A stretch of DNA of 36,791 nucleotides, from the NCBI GenBank assembly GCA_900546245.1, contig URBY01000012.1:1-36791 (forward strand), in the 5' to 3' direction. Shown here piece by piece: positions 1 through 8,344 of this stretch. Under the pieces are notes generated by a model. That model did no database searches. It was not told the DNA's origin and worked only from the letters and a program-made list of their open reading frames with translations. The position numbers were made by a program, and so were the translations under genes. The stretch's first letter is position 1. Each line of letters begins with the position of its first letter. The DNA is from an uncultured Mycoplasmatota bacterium (GTDB taxonomy: Bacteria > Bacillota_I > Bacilli_A > RF39 > UBA660).

Positions 1-2
1 GA

Positions 3-350
3 GATAAGAGTATGAGTGAGGTATATAAAAAATTAGATGATTTATCAAAAGATAAATATTATGCTTTGTTATATGATGAAGAAGAAAAGAAAGCTTATGA
101 AAATAAGTGTATATTAGAGGACGCCATAGAAGATGCTAAAGAAAATGGTTATAGTTCCGGATATAATTCTGGATATGATTCTGGATATGATTCTGGATAT
201 GATTCTGGATATGATTCTGGTAAATCTGATGGTATATCAAATGAAAAAATAAATATTGCTAAAAATTTATTATCAATGAATATGACATTAGAAGACATAT
301 CAAAAGCAACTGGTTTAACAATTGATGAAATAAAAAATTTAAATAATTAA
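3..350 (+). CDS. C-terminal part of an Rpn-family (PD-(D/E)XK) nuclease/transposase-like protein, cut by the window edge
   Basis: The reading frame is open to the left edge, so the ATG at 12 is probably internal and the gene enters from outside. The visible part has the layout of the C-terminal tail of Rpn/TIGR01784 recombination-promoting nucleases: a charged helical stretch with EEEKKAYENK, a glycine-periodic linker, then a short helical end reading IAKNLLSMNMTLEDISKATG. Here the linker is a run of GYDS units encoded by a 12-bp tandem repeat, where relatives usually have EG-rich repeats. The catalytic nuclease domain would lie upstream and is not visible. The family assignment rests on tail architecture only. 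Confidence 0.55.
   Translation, partial: DKSMSEVYKKLDDLSKDKYYALLYDEEEKKAYENKCILEDAIEDAKENGYSSGYNSGYDSGYDSGYDSGYDSGKSDGISNEKINIAKNLLSMNMTLEDISKATGLTIDEIKNLNN
151..222 (+). repeat. 12-bp tandem repeat coding for GYDS units
   Basis: About six tandem copies of a 12-bp unit (TCTGGATATGAT, with early variants) are seen, all in frame and encoding Gly-Tyr-Asp-Ser. Later copies are identical, which suggests recent expansion by slippage. The repeat lies wholly inside the Rpn-like tail gene. Confidence 0.9.
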
Positions 351-378
351 GTAAAAAGATAGGAAAATACTCCCCGAT

Positions 379-407
379 TTGCTTTAATTTTATTAATTTG
401 ATATAAT
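379..407 (+). promoter_or_regulatory. Sigma-A-type promoter before engB
   Basis: TTGCTT (379-384) and TATAAT (402-407) are separated by 17 bp, about 20 bases upstream of the engB start. This is a good vegetative promoter and implies that engB starts its own transcript. Confidence 0.6.
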
Positions 408-427
408 TATTGATAGGTGATTTGTTT

Positions 428-1024
428 ATGAAAATTAATAGTGTTGAACTTTCTATAAGTGCTGTAAGACAAAGCCAGTATCCTACAGACAATAAACCAG
501 AGTTTTTATTAGTAGGAAGAAGTAATGTAGGTAAAAGTAGTTTTATTAATTCAATAATAGAAAGAAGAAATTATGCTAGAACATCAAGTAAACCAGGTAA
601 AACTCAAACATTAAATTTTTATAATGTTAATAATGATTTTTACTTAGTAGATGTACCAGGTTATGGATACGCTAGTGTAAGTAAAGAAAGACAACAAAAA
701 TTTGGTATGATGATAGAAGAATACTTAACTAATAGAGAAAATTTAAAAGAAGTATTCTTACTTATAGATTTTAGACATAAACCAACAAATGATGATTTAC
801 TTATGTATAATTTTTTAAAATATTATGATTTAAGTGTAACAATAATTTTAACTAAAGTAGATAAAATAGGTAGAACATTAAGAGAAAAACAACTTCAGTT
901 AATAAAGGATACACTAAATATAAAAGAAGAAGATAAATATATATTATTTTCAAGTACAACAAAACTTGGTAAAAATGATGTAACTAGTATTATTGATAAA
1001 ATAGTTTACCCAAATGAAGATTAA
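428..1024 (+). CDS. engB: Ribosome biogenesis GTP-binding protein EngB (YsxC/YihA)
   Basis: This is a 198-residue TRAFAC GTPase needed for assembly of the large ribosomal subunit. The G1 loop GRSNVGKS is at about residues 30-37, the switch region with GKTQTLNFY follows, G3 is DVPGYGYA and G4 is TKVDK. The length is normal for the family. The ATG at 428 is chosen because AGGTGA lies about 8 bases before it; an in-frame ATG at 410 has no ribosome site. It lies upstream of der, another ribosome-assembly GTPase, with one unknown gene between. Confidence 0.93.
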   Translation: MKINSVELSISAVRQSQYPTDNKPEFLLVGRSNVGKSSFINSIIERRNYARTSSKPGKTQTLNFYNVNNDFYLVDVPGYGYASVSKERQQKFGMMIEEYLTNRENLKEVFLLIDFRHKPTNDDLLMYNFLKYYDLSVTIILTKVDKIGRTLREKQLQLIKDTLNIKEEDKYILFSSTTKLGKNDVTSIIDKIVYPNED

Positions 1025-1062
1025 TTCTTCATTTTTTTCATATATTTAATTAGGTGTTGATA

Positions 1063-1497
1063 ATGAAAGTAGAAATGTTATCAAATACGATAATAGTATA
1101 TTTACTTGATAACAAAAAATATAATGAAGACTCGGATATTAAGAAAATACTTATAAATGTATTTGATAATTTAGAAAAATATTATAATATTACTTTTACT
1201 AGTGATTATAATTTAGAACTTTATATTAATAGATATTATGGAATGATTTTAGAAATAAAAGAAAACGAAGATTTTATATATGATGATATTGTAAATTTAA
1301 AATTAAATGTTCTAAGAGATACACTATTTTTATATGAAGTAGATGATCCTCTTGAATACATTAACTATGAAATATATTACTATAATGATAAATTTTATGT
1401 TAATGCTAAAAGAGAAGATATAAATTTAATAGAAAACTCAAATTTAGTATATGGTGATATAGTTTATAAGATAATAGGAAGGGGTATAAAAATATAA
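1063..1497 (+). CDS. Conserved-looking hypothetical protein between engB and der
   Basis: This is a 144-residue acidic, Tyr/Asn-rich soluble protein with no signal peptide or membrane segment. It appears to alternate beta strands and helices, ending in a strand-rich section (YINYEIYYYNDKFYVNAK). TAGGTG about 7 bases before the ATG at 1063 supports this start over the ATG at 1054. I do not recognise the family. Its position between two ribosome-assembly GTPase genes is the only functional hint and is weak. Confidence 0.75.
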   Translation: MKVEMLSNTIIVYLLDNKKYNEDSDIKKILINVFDNLEKYYNITFTSDYNLELYINRYYGMILEIKENEDFIYDDIVNLKLNVLRDTLFLYEVDDPLEYINYEIYYYNDKFYVNAKREDINLIENSNLVYGDIVYKIIGRGIKI

Positions 1498-1550
1498 TTT
1501 ACAAAATTTTATAAAATATGATATAATCTTCCTATGTGAGGTGATTACTT

Positions 1551-2864
1551 ATGAAAATGCCAACAGTAGCGTTAGTAGGAAGTCCTAATGTAGGTAAGTC
1601 AACAATATTTAATAGACTAGTAGGAAGAAAAGTTGCAATTATAGAAGATGTTCCAGGAATTACTAGAGATAGAATTTATGGTATTGGATCATATGATGAC
1701 TATAAATTCAATTTAATAGATACAGGCGGAATAGATACTAGTAATGAAACATTTAATATTGATATAAAGATGCAGGCAGAAATTGCAATTGATGAAGCAG
1801 ATGTAGTTATATTTGTTGTAGATGGTAAAATGGGATTAAATGCTAATGATTTTGTAGTTCGTGATATATTATTTAAATCAAAGAAAAAGGTAATAGTTGC
1901 TATTAATAAAATTGATAATAGAAAACATTTAGATAATTTATATGATTTTTATGAATTAGGATTTGAACATTATATTCCAATAAGTGGTGAACATGCAATT
2001 GGATTCGATGATCTTATGGATGAAGTAACAAAAGGTTTTCCAAAATATGAAGAAGAGTATTCTAGTGATGTTTTAAAGTTCTGTTTAATAGGTAGACCAA
2101 ATGTTGGTAAGAGTTCACTTACTAATGCACTTTTAAATGAAGATAGAGTAATAGTTAGTAATGAAGCAGGAACAACAAGAGATTCAATTGATACTAAATT
2201 TAAGTATGAAAAGAAAGATTATGTAGTAATTGATACTGCTGGAATGAGAAAAAAAGGTAAAATATATGAAAATGTTGAAATGTATAGCCTTATGAGAGCA
2301 ATGAAAGCAATAGAACGTAGCGATGTGTGCGTAATTGTTATAAATGCAGAAGAAGGAATTATTGAACACGACAAGCATATTGCGGCTTATGCACTTGAAG
2401 CAGGTAAACCAATGGTTCTTGTAGTAAATAAATGGGATACTGTTGATGATAAAAACGATATAAAATCATATACTCAAAAAATGAGAGCGGAATTTCAATT
2501 TTTAAGTTATGTTCCAATTGTATTTTTAAGTGCGCTTACTAAAAAAAGACTTCATACACTTATGCCTGAAATAATTAAAGTGTATGAAAATTCTAGAAGA
2601 GAAATTAAAACAAGTGTACTTAATGATGTAATAAATGATGCATATGCATTAAATCCAGCACCTTCATATAAAGGTAAGAGACTTAAAATTTATTTTTCTG
2701 TTCAAACAGGTACTATGCCACCAAAATTTACATTAAATGTTAATAACAAAGGATTAGTACATTTCTCATATTTAAGATATCTAGAAAATAAAATAAGGGA
2801 AAATTTTGATTTAGAAGGAACACCAATAATAATACAATTTAAAAGTAAAGGTGAAGAAAAGTAA
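1551..2864 (+). CDS. der: Ribosome biogenesis GTPase Der (EngA)
   Basis: This is a 437-residue tandem GTPase that acts in 50S subunit maturation. The first G domain has GSPNVGKST at about residues 10-18 and NKID as G4. The second has GRPNVGKSS near residue 181 and NKWD as G4. A C-terminal KH-like domain of about 80 residues follows and ends in the typical FEGTP-like segment (DLEGTPIIIQFKSK). The length matches the family. GAGGTG sits 9 bases before the start. In many Firmicutes der lies close to spoIVA, as it does here. Confidence 0.97.
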   Translation: MKMPTVALVGSPNVGKSTIFNRLVGRKVAIIEDVPGITRDRIYGIGSYDDYKFNLIDTGGIDTSNETFNIDIKMQAEIAIDEADVVIFVVDGKMGLNANDFVVRDILFKSKKKVIVAINKIDNRKHLDNLYDFYELGFEHYIPISGEHAIGFDDLMDEVTKGFPKYEEEYSSDVLKFCLIGRPNVGKSSLTNALLNEDRVIVSNEAGTTRDSIDTKFKYEKKDYVVIDTAGMRKKGKIYENVEMYSLMRAMKAIERSDVCVIVINAEEGIIEHDKHIAAYALEAGKPMVLVVNKWDTVDDKNDIKSYTQKMRAEFQFLSYVPIVFLSALTKKRLHTLMPEIIKVYENSRREIKTSVLNDVINDAYALNPAPSYKGKRLKIYFSVQTGTMPPKFTLNVNNKGLVHFSYLRYLENKIRENFDLEGTPIIIQFKSKGEEK

Positions 2865-2935
2865 TATAAGTTACTTTTTTCTTTTGTCACAATTTTAGGC
2901 AAAAGACATATATTAGATTAGAAGGTGGTAATCTA

Positions 2936-3178
2936 ATGAATTTTAGTGATAATTTTTTTAATAAAGTAGAAAAAAAGACTAATGTTAAAAAGTCTACAAT
3001 ACTTGATCTTGCTAAAAAACTTCAAGGTGATAATATGAAAAATGAGGATAATATAAGAGATGTTATTCGTGAACTTAGTAAAATGACAGGTAAGGAAGTA
3101 AGTAAAGAACAAGAAGATAAAATTATAAATACTATAGTTACAGATAATGTACCTAAGAATGTAGATAAAATGTTTTAA
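2936..3178 (+). CDS. spoVIF: Stage VI sporulation protein F-like (SpoVIF family)
   Basis: This is an 80-residue protein resembling SpoVIF, a small protein made late in the Bacillus mother cell and needed for normal coat assembly. The family pattern visible here is an N-terminal NFFNKVEKKTNV helix, a middle LAKKLQGDNMKNEDNIRDVIRELSK-type segment (given as a pattern, residues about 25-50), then KEVSKEQEDKIINTI and a C-terminal VPKNVDKMF. AGAAGGTGG precedes the ATG. It lies between der and spoIVA and ends at a strong bidirectional terminator. The assignment is from motif recognition only. Confidence 0.72.
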   Translation: MNFSDNFFNKVEKKTNVKKSTILDLAKKLQGDNMKNEDNIRDVIRELSKMTGKEVSKEQEDKIINTIVTDNVPKNVDKMF

Positions 3179-3233
3179 AAAAAGAGTCTAAATGAACTTG
3201 TCAATAAAGATAGACAGTTCAAAGGACTCTTTT
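3179..3233. terminator. Bidirectional terminator between spoVIF and the leftward gene
   Basis: AAAAAGAGTC and GACTCTTTTT form a perfect 10-bp outer stem. A second stem inside pairs TGAACTTGTC with GACAGTTCA, with one bulge. Poly-A and poly-T flanks allow termination in both directions, which fits the two convergent genes. Confidence 0.85.
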
Positions 3234-3736
3234 TATCTTGATCTGATAATACAGGTATTTTTATAATTAGATTCATCTTCTATGAATTCACAATTTTTTA
3301 ATTGTTCACTTAAATTTAAATAATATTCTTTAATTTTTTCATAATAAGTTTTATCATATGTACATTCTCCAGCAATGAATGGAATATTATGGTTAATACA
3401 TGATTTTAGAACATTTGATTTACCACGCATAAATATAGTATATCCTGGCATAAATCTAATTGATTGTGTAATTATAAAAGTTATAGATTTATTAAATAAA
3501 TATTTACTTACTCTGTCATTTTCGTGTGATGTAATCTCTTGTAAATTTGTATCTTTATTTATTAAATGGTTTTTAATAATTACTCTTGCTAAATTTTTTC
3601 CTGTTAAATTTCTGCTTTTTATCCATTCCATATATTTTTTATCAAATGGGTTTGAATCTAATAATTTATTAATTTTTTCTTTAGAATAATTCTTTTCTTT
3701 AAAGTATAATCTTAACATTTCAACATCATAATCCAT
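3233..3736 (-). CDS. Hypothetical protein, divergent from spoIVA
   Basis: This is a 167-residue soluble, basic protein. The start at 3736 follows AGAGGGG on the minus strand; a longer frame up to 3808 would add a hydrophobic stretch with no ribosome site. The middle contains RFMPGYTIFMRGKSNVLKS and ends with a Lys/Tyr-rich helix. I do not recognise a family. It shares its upstream region with spoIVA, so the two could be expressed together in sporulation, but nothing in the protein shows that. Confidence 0.65.
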   Translation of the reverse strand: MDYDVEMLRLYFKEKNYSKEKINKLLDSNPFDKKYMEWIKSRNLTGKNLARVIIKNHLINKDTNLQEITSHENDRVSKYLFNKSITFIITQSIRFMPGYTIFMRGKSNVLKSCINHNIPFIAGECTYDKTYYEKIKEYYLNLSEQLKNCEFIEDESNYKNTCIIRSR

Positions 3737-3785
3737 AAATAACCCCTCTTTTCGGGTTAGTATTCTATCATTAAAAAATAAAAAA

Positions 3786-3813
3786 GTCAAAAAAATGTAA
3801 TAAAACATAATTT
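3786..3813 (+). promoter_or_regulatory. Possible sigma-E-like promoter of spoIVA
   Basis: GTCAAAA (3786-3792) and CATAATTT (3806-3813) lie 13 bp apart. They resemble the sigma-E elements GTCATATT and CATACAAT only partly. B. subtilis spoIVA is under sigma-E control, which is why I looked. In such AT-rich DNA partial matches are common, so confidence is low. Confidence 0.3.
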
Positions 3814-3848
3814 AATTCATATAGTTTAATAAAGAAAGTAGGGATTAA

Positions 3849-4214
3849 ATGGAAAAGATAGATATTATAAAAAGTATATCAGAAAGAACAGGTGGAGATA
3901 TATACCTTGGTGTAGTTGGAGCCGTAAGAACAGGTAAATCCACTTTTATAAAGAAATTTATTGAAAATTTAGTTGTGCCTAATATTGAAGATGAATATGA
4001 AAGAAAAAGATGTTTAGATGAAATTCCTCAAACGGCACAAGGAAAAACAATTATGACAATAGAACCTAAATTTGTTCCATCAACAGCCGCTAAAATAAAG
4101 GTTGAAGAATTTGAAACAAATATAAAATTAGTTGATTGTGTTGGTTATGTTATTCCTGCTGCTAAAGGTTATGAAGATGAAATGGGAGAACCAAGAATGG
4201 TTAAAACGCCTTGG
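3849..4214 (+). CDS. spoIVA: SpoIVA, 5' part (codons 1-122), interrupted by an integrated element
   Basis: SpoIVA is the ATPase that forms the base layer of the spore coat on the forespore surface in the mother cell. This part carries the N-terminal MEKIDIIKSISERTGGDIYL signature, the Walker A loop GAVRTGKS (residues 24-31, Lys30) and the DCVGY segment near residue 97. It runs to PRMVKTPW with Trp122. In the present DNA the frame then reads five foreign codons and stops at a TGA (4230-4232), giving a 127-residue truncated product. The rest of the gene resumes at about 14,413. Removing the intervening DNA through the shared TGG restores the frame exactly. As it stands the product lacks most of the protein and should be inactive. 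Confidence 0.95.
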
Positions 4215-4236
4215 GTGTTGTTGAATAAGTGATACC
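4212..4236. other. attL: left junction of the element in spoIVA
   Basis: The spoIVA codon TGG (Trp122) at 4212-4214 is the last base triplet shared with the right junction. Element DNA follows and contains GTGATACC at 4229-4236, the partner of GGTATCAC at 14390-14397. In the joined element ends these repeats lie exactly 15 bp on each side of the dinucleotide TG, as expected of a serine-recombinase attP core. The crossover dinucleotide is inferred. Confidence 0.8.
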
Positions 4237-4336
4237 CAAATATAAAAATAAAGAAATACCTTATAAAATAAGGATAAAAGGCAATATTTCACTTTATTAG
4301 TTAAAGGCTAAAATTTAGAAAGTGAGATATTTTTTT

Positions 4337-5320
4337 ATGGAAAATAAGGAAATTTTTAAAAATAGTGAATTAATTCCTTTGCTGATAAAATATGTTAAGG
4401 TAAATAAAGTTGTATTTCCTATTGAGAAAGTAAAGTATTTATCTAATGCAGAAGTTATAGATGTATTAAAGAATTGTATTGATAAGGAAGAAATATATAA
4501 TCCTAACTATGAAATGGTTAAAAATATTACTTTATTAGATGATAATGATTTAAAAGATATATACCCTCTTATAAAAGAAAGTATGGAAAAAATCAATTAC
4601 GATTATATGAGAGATATTAAAGATTTAGTTAATAATGTTAAATCAAGAAAGAAAGGTAAAAAATATTCTTTTGAAGAACATTTAAAGGCATTAATAATTG
4701 CTCTACTTTCTAATCATAGATGGGGAGATAATAATATTAGGGAAAATATGGATGCTATTGATGAAATATTTCATAATTATAATAAGAATTATTTAAAAGT
4801 TGTTGAACCAAGTGTTTTAGTTAATAAGTTAAGGAAGATTCATTGCACTAACCCAATGATTAGTTATCAAATGAAAGCATTATCTAAAAATATAATGGTA
4901 TTAGAACAAATAGAAAAAGATTATGGAAGTTTAGATAAGTTTGTGAGTAAAGAAAAACCTAATGACATAGCAAATATGTTTAACAGTGGTAAATATAAAT
5001 TAATACAAGTTGGACGAGCTTTTGCTTATGATTATTTAAAAAGAGTTGGAGTTAATACTTGCAAAAAGAGTTCTCAATTAGAAAGATTATTTGGTAGTCA
5101 TAGACTAGGAATTGTTGAAAATGCTAATGCTACTGAACAACAAGTATTAAATATTATAAAAAAGATTGCTGAATTAAATAACTGTGATGAGATAATCGTA
5201 GAATCAATAATCCAACAATTTTGTTTATTAAGATCTGCTAACATTTGTGGAGAACACCCTAACTGCGAGAAATGTAAGATAAGAAATTATTGTCATTATA
5301 ACAAGAGATATGATGATTAA
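4337..5320 (+). CDS. Divergent HhH-GPD DNA glycosylase-like protein with a C-terminal Fe-S-type cysteine cluster
   Basis: This is a 327-residue protein and the first gene of the element. The C-terminus has a four-cysteine motif, C-x5-C-x2-C-x5-C (CGEHPNCEKCKIRNYC), very close to the C-x6-C-x2-C-x5-C cluster of endonuclease III. Upstream, VGRAFAYDYLKRVGVNTCKK resembles the VGRKTA...VDTHV glycosylase core. Where the family has the catalytic Asp there seems to be Asn (VNT), so base-excision activity is doubtful. A long helical N-terminal region of about 100 residues is not recognised. The ATG at 4337 is chosen; a GTG at 4322 is an alternative. A repair, regulatory or defence role is possible but unproven. 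Confidence 0.6.
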   Translation: MENKEIFKNSELIPLLIKYVKVNKVVFPIEKVKYLSNAEVIDVLKNCIDKEEIYNPNYEMVKNITLLDDNDLKDIYPLIKESMEKINYDYMRDIKDLVNNVKSRKKGKKYSFEEHLKALIIALLSNHRWGDNNIRENMDAIDEIFHNYNKNYLKVVEPSVLVNKLRKIHCTNPMISYQMKALSKNIMVLEQIEKDYGSLDKFVSKEKPNDIANMFNSGKYKLIQVGRAFAYDYLKRVGVNTCKKSSQLERLFGSHRLGIVENANATEQQVLNIIKKIAELNNCDEIIVESIIQQFCLLRSANICGEHPNCEKCKIRNYCHYNKRYDD

Positions 5321-5385
5321 TGTAATTAAAGGTATGTTTAACGACATATCTTTTTTGTTGTTTAAAAAGAAAGGAGAAATGATAT

Positions 5386-6678
5386 ATGGAATTAAATTAT
5401 GCAATATTTAGAAGTGAACCTATTATGACTATACCTGATTTAGCCCAAATAGGATCACATAATAAGCGAGAAAAGAAAGCTTATCAATCAAATAAAGATA
5501 TTAAAATAGAATTAAGTAAAAATAATATAGAACTTGTTCCACTAGATATGAAATATACTAAAGGTTTTGATAAACTAACAAAAGAATATAAAAAAGAACA
5601 CGAAGAAAGAATGAAAACTGAACGAGCTGATAGAAAGAAAAGATACCATGAAATGTTAAATAGTTCCAAAAATTGTGTTGCTGATGAATTAATTTTTACT
5701 GCTACTCATACTTTCTTTGATGGTATGTCTAGAGAGCAAATAAAAGAATGGGCAGATACTTGTATGGAATTTGTTTATAAAGATTTAGGTTATAAAAAAG
5801 AACAAATTTTACATGCAACTGTCCATTTAGATGAATTAACACCTCATGTTCATTGTGTTGTTGTTCCACTTGTTAAGAAATTGGATAAGAGAACTAATAC
5901 TGAAAGATATACCATATCTAAAAAACAATATATTAGAGATAAAATACACCTATCACAATTATAAGATATGTATCATAAAAGTCTAACTGAAAAAGGTTAT
6001 GATCTAGAACGAGGTATTAAAGGTAGTGATAATAAACACATTAAAATAAAAGAATATAAACAACTTACTAAAAAATTAAATCACGAATTAAATGCTAAAA
6101 GTGATAGATTAGATAAAGCGATGAGTGAGTTTGAAGAACAAATGAAAACAAATAAAAAGATTCCTTTTGATAATAAACATGTTATTTTAGAAAAAGAAAC
6201 TTTTGATAGTATGAATAATGTTATTAATGAATCTAAAAAAGTAATGGAATTGCAACCTAAACTACAAACAATATTTAATAAAGTTGATAGTTATGCTAAT
6301 AGTTATAAATCACTAGAAAAAGAAAATCAAAAATATAGGAAAGAAATAAGTAAACTAGAATATGAAAATCAAAACCTAGAACAAGAAAATAGAAGTTTAA
6401 TTTATAGATTAAGTGAACTATTTCAACTATTAAAGAAATTTTTAAGAAAATTATTACAACGAGGTAATGATTATACTAAAGATGAAACTGCTGATGTTGT
6501 TAAAGATTGTTATGATAATAGTGAGTTTGATATGGGAGATGTTGTAAGAATATCTAAAGGAACAACTAAACAAGATGAATTATTTGATTATGTTGAAGCA
6601 CCAGATTATTATAAAGAAAGAGTTAGAGATTATGATGAAGAAGAATACGATAAAGATGATTTTGATTTAAGTAGATAA
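5386..6678 (+). pseudogene. mobV: MobV (Pre/Mob) family relaxase interrupted by one in-frame TAA
   Basis: MobV relaxases nick and carry the transferred strand of mobilizable plasmids and elements. The N-terminal 192 codons have the start LNYAIFRSEPI and the metal-binding motif HLDELTPHVH. The frame is stopped by TAA at 5962-5964 after HLSQL and continues in the same frame with DMYHKSLTEKGYDLERGIKG, which is normal for the family at that point. Relatives usually have Gln here as I recall, so CAA changed to TAA explains the break. The downstream part, about 236 residues, is a long coiled coil and C-terminal tail with no ribosome site of its own. AAAGGAG precedes the start. A truncated N-terminal product could keep the catalytic domain, but full function is unlikely. 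Confidence 0.85.
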
Positions 6679-6850
6679 ATTTAAAAAATACTCTTGATTT
6701 TTTTGATTGTTAGAGTGATAAATAGAAAAACAGAAATTTGAAATTATACCCTATTTAAATGCTTATAGTTGAGTTTTAAGTTAAGGTTTAATCTCTTATC
6801 TGTTCTTTAAATAAAGTACCTTAAATGGCGTATTTGAAAGGAGAATATTT

Positions 6851-7246
6851 ATGTTATTAGATGATAATACCGAGAAAGTTATTGATTTAGTTAATATGTT
6901 TGATGATTTAAAAGGAATTGATAAGGTTAGATTAGCAATACACCTACTTGAAGATATAGGGTTTACACCTATTTATGATATTAATAACTTCATTAAACTT
7001 CTAAAAAATGTATTATTAATACTAGATCCTGAATCTAAAAATGTAATAACTAACTTTGCTAAATATAAGAACCTATTATTTATTTCAGCAAAGTATATGG
7101 AGCTATCATTATTAGAAAAGCGAAAGTTTTCATTAGAAATGCTGTTTAATATCTTTCAATATGACTTTAATAATGAAGAAATAAATACCAAAATCAATGA
7201 ACAATTAAATGTATATGATTATTGTTATTCACTAAATGTATTATAA
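6851..7246 (+). CDS. Hypothetical protein of the element, downstream of the relaxase
   Basis: This is a 131-residue, Leu/Ile-rich, apparently all-helical protein with no membrane segment or known motif. GAAAGGAG sits 8 bases before the ATG. A bidirectional terminator follows directly. The 172-base gap before it is AT-rich with no gene. I do not recognise the family. Confidence 0.6.
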   Translation: MLLDDNTEKVIDLVNMFDDLKGIDKVRLAIHLLEDIGFTPIYDINNFIKLLKNVLLILDPESKNVITNFAKYKNLLFISAKYMELSLLEKRKFSLEMLFNIFQYDFNNEEINTKINEQLNVYDYCYSLNVL

Positions 7247-7288
7247 AAGCGAGAATATGTTATTTTTTTTAGCATACTCTCGCTTTTT
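7244..7288. terminator. Bidirectional terminator, element
   Basis: AAAGCGAGAATATG and GCATACTCTCGCTTT pair around an AT-rich loop, followed by a T run. It separates the rightward 131-residue gene from the leftward XRE gene. Confidence 0.8.
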
Positions 7289-7738
7289 TTATTTGCCTAT
7301 TTTTTGATTATTAGTTCTTCCAACAATCCAATCCATAGAAACATTATAAGTTTTACAAATATAATAAAGATTAGTTGTATTAATTAGATAATGACCTGTT
7401 TCATAACCACTATATGTTGTTTGAGATATTTTGCAATCATCAGATAATTTTTGTTGAGATAGATTTAAACTTTTTCTTAACTCTTTTAATTTTTTACTAA
7501 TTTTAACTTTGTCAGTTTTAAAATGACCATAAGTAATATTCTTTCTAATTAAACCACATATAAAATCTAATGAGAAATCATACATATCACAAAATTTAAT
7601 TAGTTTAGGTAAAGGTATTGAATCGTGAGCAGTTTCCCATGATCTAACTGCTGAATCAGATACACCAAATATATAACCCAGTTCAGATTGTGTCATTTCT
7701 AATTCTTCTCTAGCATATCGTAAATTATTATCAAACAT
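7289..7738 (-). CDS. XRE-family regulator with two tandem helix-turn-helix domains
   Basis: This is a 149-residue protein. Residues about 5-60 form one HTH (LEMTQSELGYIFGVSDSAVRSWE) and residues about 75-135 form a second (LNLSQQKLSDDCKISQTTYSGYE). No peptidase or oligomerisation domain is attached. The start at 7738 follows CGGTGA; a GTG at 7747 is an alternative. It is divergent from the 95-residue gene at 7857 and could control it and itself. Two complete HTH units in one short chain suggest binding to a compact direct-repeat operator as a monomer or dimer. That is inference. Confidence 0.8.
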   Translation of the reverse strand: MFDNNLRYAREELEMTQSELGYIFGVSDSAVRSWETAHDSIPLPKLIKFCDMYDFSLDFICGLIRKNITYGHFKTDKVKISKKLKELRKSLNLSQQKLSDDCKISQTTYSGYETGHYLINTTNLYYICKTYNVSMDWIVGRTNNQKIGK

Positions 7739-7856
7739 AACTATCACCGATACTATTGTCCCATTAAAATTAGTTTTAACTACAAAACCGAAGATTATTC
7801 GTTAGAAAAGTGATATAATTAAATTGTAATAAATATTTAAGTATTGGAGGTGCATT

Positions 7857-8144
7857 ATGACTAAAAAAAATGATGATAATGAGTTATTTAAATCATTATT
7901 AAAACTAAATATTAGATATGCTATTGAAGATTCAAATATAAATATAAGAATGATAGATAATAGAATAAAGTCTTATCAAACATTAATTGACCACTTAGAA
8001 GATAATAAACCTTTCTTCTTTCAAAAAAAGAAACTTATTGAATATAACAATAAGAAAGAAGAATATGAAAATAAAATATCTGAATTATATGCTCAATTAG
8101 GAGAAGAATATGATTTAATTGAGAAATTATATTCTGATATATAA
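7857..8144 (+). CDS. Small coiled-coil hypothetical protein
   Basis: This is a 95-residue, highly charged, helical protein; its second half (QTLIDHLEDNKPFFFQKKKLIEY onwards) looks like a coiled coil. TTGGAGG is 7 bases before the ATG, and TATAAT near 7813 gives a likely promoter. No family is recognised. It is divergent from the double-HTH regulator. Confidence 0.6.
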   Translation: MTKKNDDNELFKSLLKLNIRYAIEDSNINIRMIDNRIKSYQTLIDHLEDNKPFFFQKKKLIEYNNKKEEYENKISELYAQLGEEYDLIEKLYSDI

Positions 8145-8229
8145 TGATATATTATATAAAATAAAATGTTAGTAAAATAGTAATCTTATGATTAGTATAT
8201 TAATAAAAAAATATGTAAAAAGTATGATA

Positions 8230-8285
8230 TAATTAAACAGACAGATAAATAGTAATTTGTAGAGCAAAGATTTCTTTGCTCTTTT
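8230..8285 (+). terminator. Promoter-proximal terminator before csoR
   Basis: AGAGCAAAG (8261-8269) and CTTTGCTCT (8274-8282) form a perfect 9-bp stem with a 4-base loop and a T tail. A TATAAT-like box lies only about 35 bases upstream (near 8227), so this is either the terminator of the preceding gene or the end of a very short transcript. Confidence 0.75.
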
Positions 8286-8288
8286 AAT

Positions 8289-8329
8289 ATACCCCCCTAT
8301 TCACAAATATACCTACAAGGGTATATAAT
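8289..8329 (+). promoter_or_regulatory. csoR promoter with CsoR-type operator
   Basis: TTCACA (8300-8305) and TATAAT (8324-8329) are 18 bp apart. Between them, ATATACC (8307-8313) and GGTATAT (8320-8326) form a perfect 7-bp inverted repeat around TACAAG, closely like the ATACCC-TAC-GGGTAT operators of CsoR. The repeat overlaps the -10 box, so binding would block transcription. A further TATACCCCCC tract at about 8288-8297 may be a second site. Confidence 0.75.
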
Positions 8330-8344
8330 AAGTATGGAGGTGGA

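Noticed and set aside
151..222. CRISPR-like array
   Set aside because: The repeats are 12 bp, contiguous, in frame and without spacers.
5962..5964. TAA read as Gln (code change) in the relaxase
   Set aside because: All other genes here end with TAA at the expected place, so reassignment is not credible. A point mutation is simpler.
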